Shown piece after piece: positions 62,218 through 64,000 of a stretch of 64,000 nt of DNA (position 1 is the stretch's first letter; every line of letters starts with the position of its first letter). The translations under genes and the position numbers were made by a program. The notes beneath the pieces were generated by a model, which did not search any database, was not told the origin of the DNA, and saw nothing but the letters and a program-made list of their open reading frames with translations. This stretch comes from Limonium bicolor. Its lineage: Eukaryota; Streptophyta; Magnoliopsida; Caryophyllales; Plumbaginaceae. Where the stretch lies: NCBI GenBank assembly GCA_023374045.1, contig CM041777.1:465277827-465341826 (forward strand). The letters run 5' to 3'.

Positions 62218-62291
62218 CTGAATTTATAGGATAGATTTTTAAGATTCTGGGTAAACGTTCCAAGGTAATTACTCAGGGTTAATGTTTATAC
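62218..62291 (-). other. Candidate 74-nt intron between linker and protease
   Basis: On the minus strand the donor is CACAG|GTATAA and the acceptor AAATTCAG|GCACG, with TTAAC as a possible branch site. Joining restores a Gly codon and the continuous protein phrase VITGTFLVNG, the usual pre-protease junction of this group. The intron contains an in-frame stop, so unspliced RNA could not encode Gag-Pol. Confidence 0.7.
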
Positions 62292-62366
62292 CTGTGATGA
62301 CCATTCCATTACTCTTTGCTTGAGCCTGGTTCAACACATTCAACCTGATCCCTGATTTTCCAACCC
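62292..62366 (-). CDS. 75-nt linker exon before the protease
   Basis: The segment reads GVGKSGIRLNVLNQAQAKS and ends VIT, resembling the R-V-x-A-L-x-Q-x-A-x-x-S...VVTGT linker found before the protease in Tekay-type polyproteins. It is bounded by a TTCATTGTAG acceptor and a CACAG|GTATAA donor. Both ends are phase 1, so the exon fits between the zinc-knuckle exon and the protease exon without shifting the frame. Too short to be recognised without its neighbours. Confidence 0.65.
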
Positions 62367-62462
62367 CTACAATGAAGCAATAAAATTCTTAGAATTTCCA
62401 TTCTTATTGAAAGCTTCATGAGCAACTTAAAATTTACAATGCTGAAATTGTAAAGTACAAGG

Positions 62463-63177
62463 CTAGGTCTGTCTAAAGGTTAGGTTTAGACGGCCCGGTT
62501 TCATGTGGGTCTGGTTGATGATGGGTGTGGGGGCTGTGTTGGGCTTGATTCTCTTCACCCCGTGGTAGATGAGTCTAGCTGCCCCACCAAAAATCAGTAC
62601 ATCACCCGACTTCAGGAGGATCTTGGTAGCAAGGTCCATCCTCCTTTGATCACCAAATAGGAACTCCGCGTGTCTCCAAGCGATATGGACACCACTGGAA
62701 CTCCTCTGGTGACGGACTCTGGCAATTCGGCCTTGTCTTGGTGCATCCCTAGCTTACCCTCCTTTCCATAGAAGTTGATGATGCACACGTCGGAGGTTAG
62801 GTCTGGGACGGGCTCGTCCTCCAACTCTTGTGCTGCCTTAACTGCAGCTCTAATGATGGTCTGCAGTTCCTCCGGGATTGGTGGCACCTCCACCTTTTCA
62901 TAGCTCTTGGTGGTGTGGTTCCACTTCTTACCTAGGCACATGATCTTCACCTTCATGGTTGAACCATTCTTGAAGGTATGGGTGTAAAAACTTCCTTCCT
63001 TCACACCTAATTCCCTGATCTTGAGGATCAATGCATACTGGACTGCTGGGGTCAGGTACTCTCGTAGTAGGATCATCCCTGGTCTCAAGACCTCACATTT
63101 CTCTGGTGGGTGTGGTTTGGCTTCAAAGGGGATGTTGGGTGTGGAAAATGGCAAAACAGGAAAGCAAATATCGAAAG
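62463..63177 (-). pseudogene. AlkB-like 2-oxoglutarate/Fe(II) dioxygenase exon in a retrotransposon
   Basis: About 237 codons from a candidate acceptor (TTGTTCAG|CT) to TAG at 62463-62465. AlkB enzymes oxidatively demethylate bases in DNA or RNA. Visible motifs: MCLGKKW followed by a Tyr-containing loop, then NFY eleven residues before HQDK (iron ligands His and Asp, 62735-62743), PVVSISLGDT, a FGDQRR-type stretch, SGDVLIFGG, YHGV (third iron ligand His, 62562-62564) and RLNLTFRQ at the end (2-oxoglutarate-binding Arg). Order, length and the closing motif match plant ALKBH1-like proteins. A single-base loss near 62668-62672 splits the domain, the N-terminal part ending at a TGA at 62612-62614. 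The start by itself lacks an ATG, supporting translation as a Gag fusion. Confidence 0.9.
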
Positions 63178-63330
63178 CTGAACAACAATTGCCATTAAAT
63201 AAATAAGTCAAGGTTCACAACTGGTAATGGAAGGTTCGAAACAAAACAAAATAAAGGGTTTATAGTTCATCCCTTTTACATTGACAAAGAAAAACTAGCC
63301 AATGAAATGTGAAGAAAGTAAAAGTCTAAC
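63178..63330 (-). other. Candidate 153-nt intron between zinc knuckles and AlkB
   Basis: Donor GAGG|GTTAGA, acceptor TTGTTGTTCAG|CTTTCG. The interior is AT-rich with an immediate in-frame stop (GGT TAG), in contrast to the GC-richer exons. Both sides are phase 1, so splicing fuses Gag to AlkB in frame. A second possible acceptor, TTTGAAG|CC about 50 nt further on, is also phase 1. Confidence 0.65.
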
Positions 63331-63723
63331 CCTCTTCGTGAGGGAAGGTAGTCTCAAGGTGCAATCGGGTAATCATTGCGGAATCGACGAGGTCCACCAG
63401 GTTAAGGATCGGTGCCTTGCCCGGCCTCTGGGGGTAGTTCTGTCCCGGCCTCTGTGGATGGCTCTGGGCAGGGCGGCTGGTTGATGGTCCAGCACCTCCT
63501 GTGCCACCTCGACCTCCTCCTCCATTAGTCTTAGGAGTTGGGGCTCTAGTCACTGACCCAGTACGTGGCTTGTAGTCCCTGGAATCCGGGTTCGAGAAGC
63601 ACTCGAAGGATCTGTGCCCCTTCCTGCCACAGTGGTGGCACGTCACCAAGGTTCCGTCACACTCCTTGCCTGGGTGGTCCCGCTCGCACTTCCTGCAGAA
63701 GTACTTCCTTACAGGTTGGTTTC
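63331..63723 (-). CDS. gag: Gag exon with two CCHC zinc knuckles
   Basis: The exon encodes 130 codons, open throughout. The first knuckle is CRKCERDHPGKEC (C-X2-C-X3-H-X4-C), the second CHHCGRKGHRSFEC (C-X2-C-X4-H-X4-C), a pair typical of Tekay-type Gag nucleocapsid; they bind packaged RNA. A Gly/Pro/Arg/Gln-rich tail with two QRPG repeats follows. The last part (LDLV-like, ending THEE-type residues near 63340) is less typical of Gag and could be affected by the exact donor used. Bounded by candidate introns on both sides. Confidence 0.85.
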
Positions 63724-63792
63724 CTGTTTCAGTTCAAGGTTAGTAACGTGATAACAAAATGTAACCACATTGGAGATTCTAATTTATCTCAC
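63724..63792 (-). other. Candidate 69-nt intron in gag
   Basis: Donor TTTAGGG|GTGAGA, acceptor CTGAAACAG|GAAACC, with a perfect TTACTAACC branch-site consensus about 17-20 nt before the acceptor. It is AT-rich and carries in-frame stops. Splicing is phase 1 and gives RGNQPVRKYFC across the junction, leading directly into the first knuckle. Confidence 0.75.
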
Positions 63793-64000
63793 CCCTAAAT
63801 GGCTGGGAGCGGAGGGGCTTAGCATCCGCATGATAAGAGACAATGGCTTTCTCGTTCCCTCCCTTGAAAAATCTTCCTTTCTTGTCATGATTCTGGGAAG
63901 AGCTTCCTCCATTCCCTCTTCCACCATCTCCCTTCCTCTTGCCTAGCACAGAGTCCTGGTAGGCAATGGTGGTCTCGCAGGCATTTGCGTCATCCGCTAG
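63793..64000 (-). CDS. gag: Gag C-terminal region upstream of the knuckles (partial)
   Basis: An open frame of about 69 codons runs from the right edge of the window (LADDANACETTIAYQDS) through a Lys/Gly/Ser-rich stretch to QPFRG. Such basic, low-complexity sequence links the Gag capsid region to the nucleocapsid. The capsid part and start codon are outside the window. Confidence 0.7.

Larger units (their letters stand above)
62367..63330 (-). other. Candidate 964-nt intron that skips AlkB
   Basis: Donor GAGG|GTTAGA at 63330 and acceptor GCTTCATTGTAG at 62367. Removing it joins the knuckle exon to the linker exon in frame and excludes the AlkB coding exon. The same donor with the nearer acceptor at 63178 keeps AlkB. 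Confidence 0.6.
41145..64000 (-). mobile_element. Element E: Tekay/Del-like chromovirus carrying an AlkB domain
   Basis: On the minus strand from the right edge come Gag C-terminus, two zinc knuckles, AlkB domain, linker, protease, RT, RNase H, integrase, chromodomain, two purine tracts and then the 3' LTR. The LTR starts at 58596 (TGAAATACCCC), is interrupted at 54926/41954 by a nested solo LTR and ends at 41145 (GGGGCGTTACA), about 4.48 kb in all. The pol order with a C-terminal chromodomain and the RT motif style indicate the Tekay/Del group of Ty3/gypsy chromoviruses. The 5' LTR, primer site and most of gag lie outside. Several lesions make this copy non-functional. Confidence 0.92.

Noticed and set aside
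62463..63177. Endogenous plant RNA-virus AlkB
   Set aside because: No viral replicase or coat sequence is nearby, the flanks are chromovirus Gag and protease in matching phase, and the ending resembles cellular plant ALKBH1-like proteins. A tree would be needed to exclude it fully.
63149..63211. Independent start codon for the AlkB gene
   Set aside because: The only start-like codon at the open-frame edge is TTG at 63211, upstream of the likely acceptor; a spliced Gag fusion explains the frame better.

Overview
The window is a eudicot-like plant nuclear region made almost entirely of nested LTR retrotransposons. It is AT-rich, with plant-type introns, a CACTA fragment and chromovirus and Ogre-like families. 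I see no ordinary host gene, rRNA or tRNA. The species cannot be named from the sequence.

Layout. (1) 1-2582 and 16661-19263: two halves of an old plus-strand LTR ending in GTGTTACA, split by (2) element A, 2583-16660, minus strand. Element A is a full-length gypsy element with about 4.4 kb LTRs, a decayed interior and a TTAGC target duplication. (3) 19264-26405: left part of a CACTA DNA transposon, with a solo LTR (20481-24824, duplication CATAT) inside it. It ends in the start of a transposase gene, cut off by (4) element C (26406-36082, plus), which is fused by a deletion to (5) element D (36083-41144, plus). (6) Element E (41145 to beyond 64000, minus) is inserted in the LTR of D. It is a Tekay/Del-like chromovirus whose 3' LTR is in turn split by a solo LTR (41954-54921, duplication TTTTC), which is itself split by (7) a young Ogre/Tat-like non-autonomous element (42302-51008, duplication CAGCT).

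The most striking object is element E. Between its Gag zinc knuckles and its protease it carries an AlkB-type 2-oxoglutarate/Fe(II) dioxygenase domain resembling plant ALKBH1-like nucleic-acid demethylases. Candidate spliceosomal introns surround it, all in the same phase. Splicing the knuckle exon to the AlkB exon would give Gag-AlkB, ending at the AlkB stop codon. Splicing past AlkB to a 75-nt linker exon and then the protease exon would give in-frame Gag-Pol. This copy is dead: it has a frameshift in AlkB, stop codons, a changed RT catalytic residue, an RNase H deletion and a second frameshift. The design should be sought in intact relatives.

A second theme is RNA or DNA structure shared across the 4.4 kb LTR family. 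Each LTR has an array of GTCCG/CGGAC stem-loops about 2.2 kb from its start whose stems differ in sequence but keep pairing. Each also has a GC hairpin plus CAGGTA block about 0.3-0.5 kb from its end. Two polypurine tracts precede the 3' LTR, the inner one with an adjacent hairpin.
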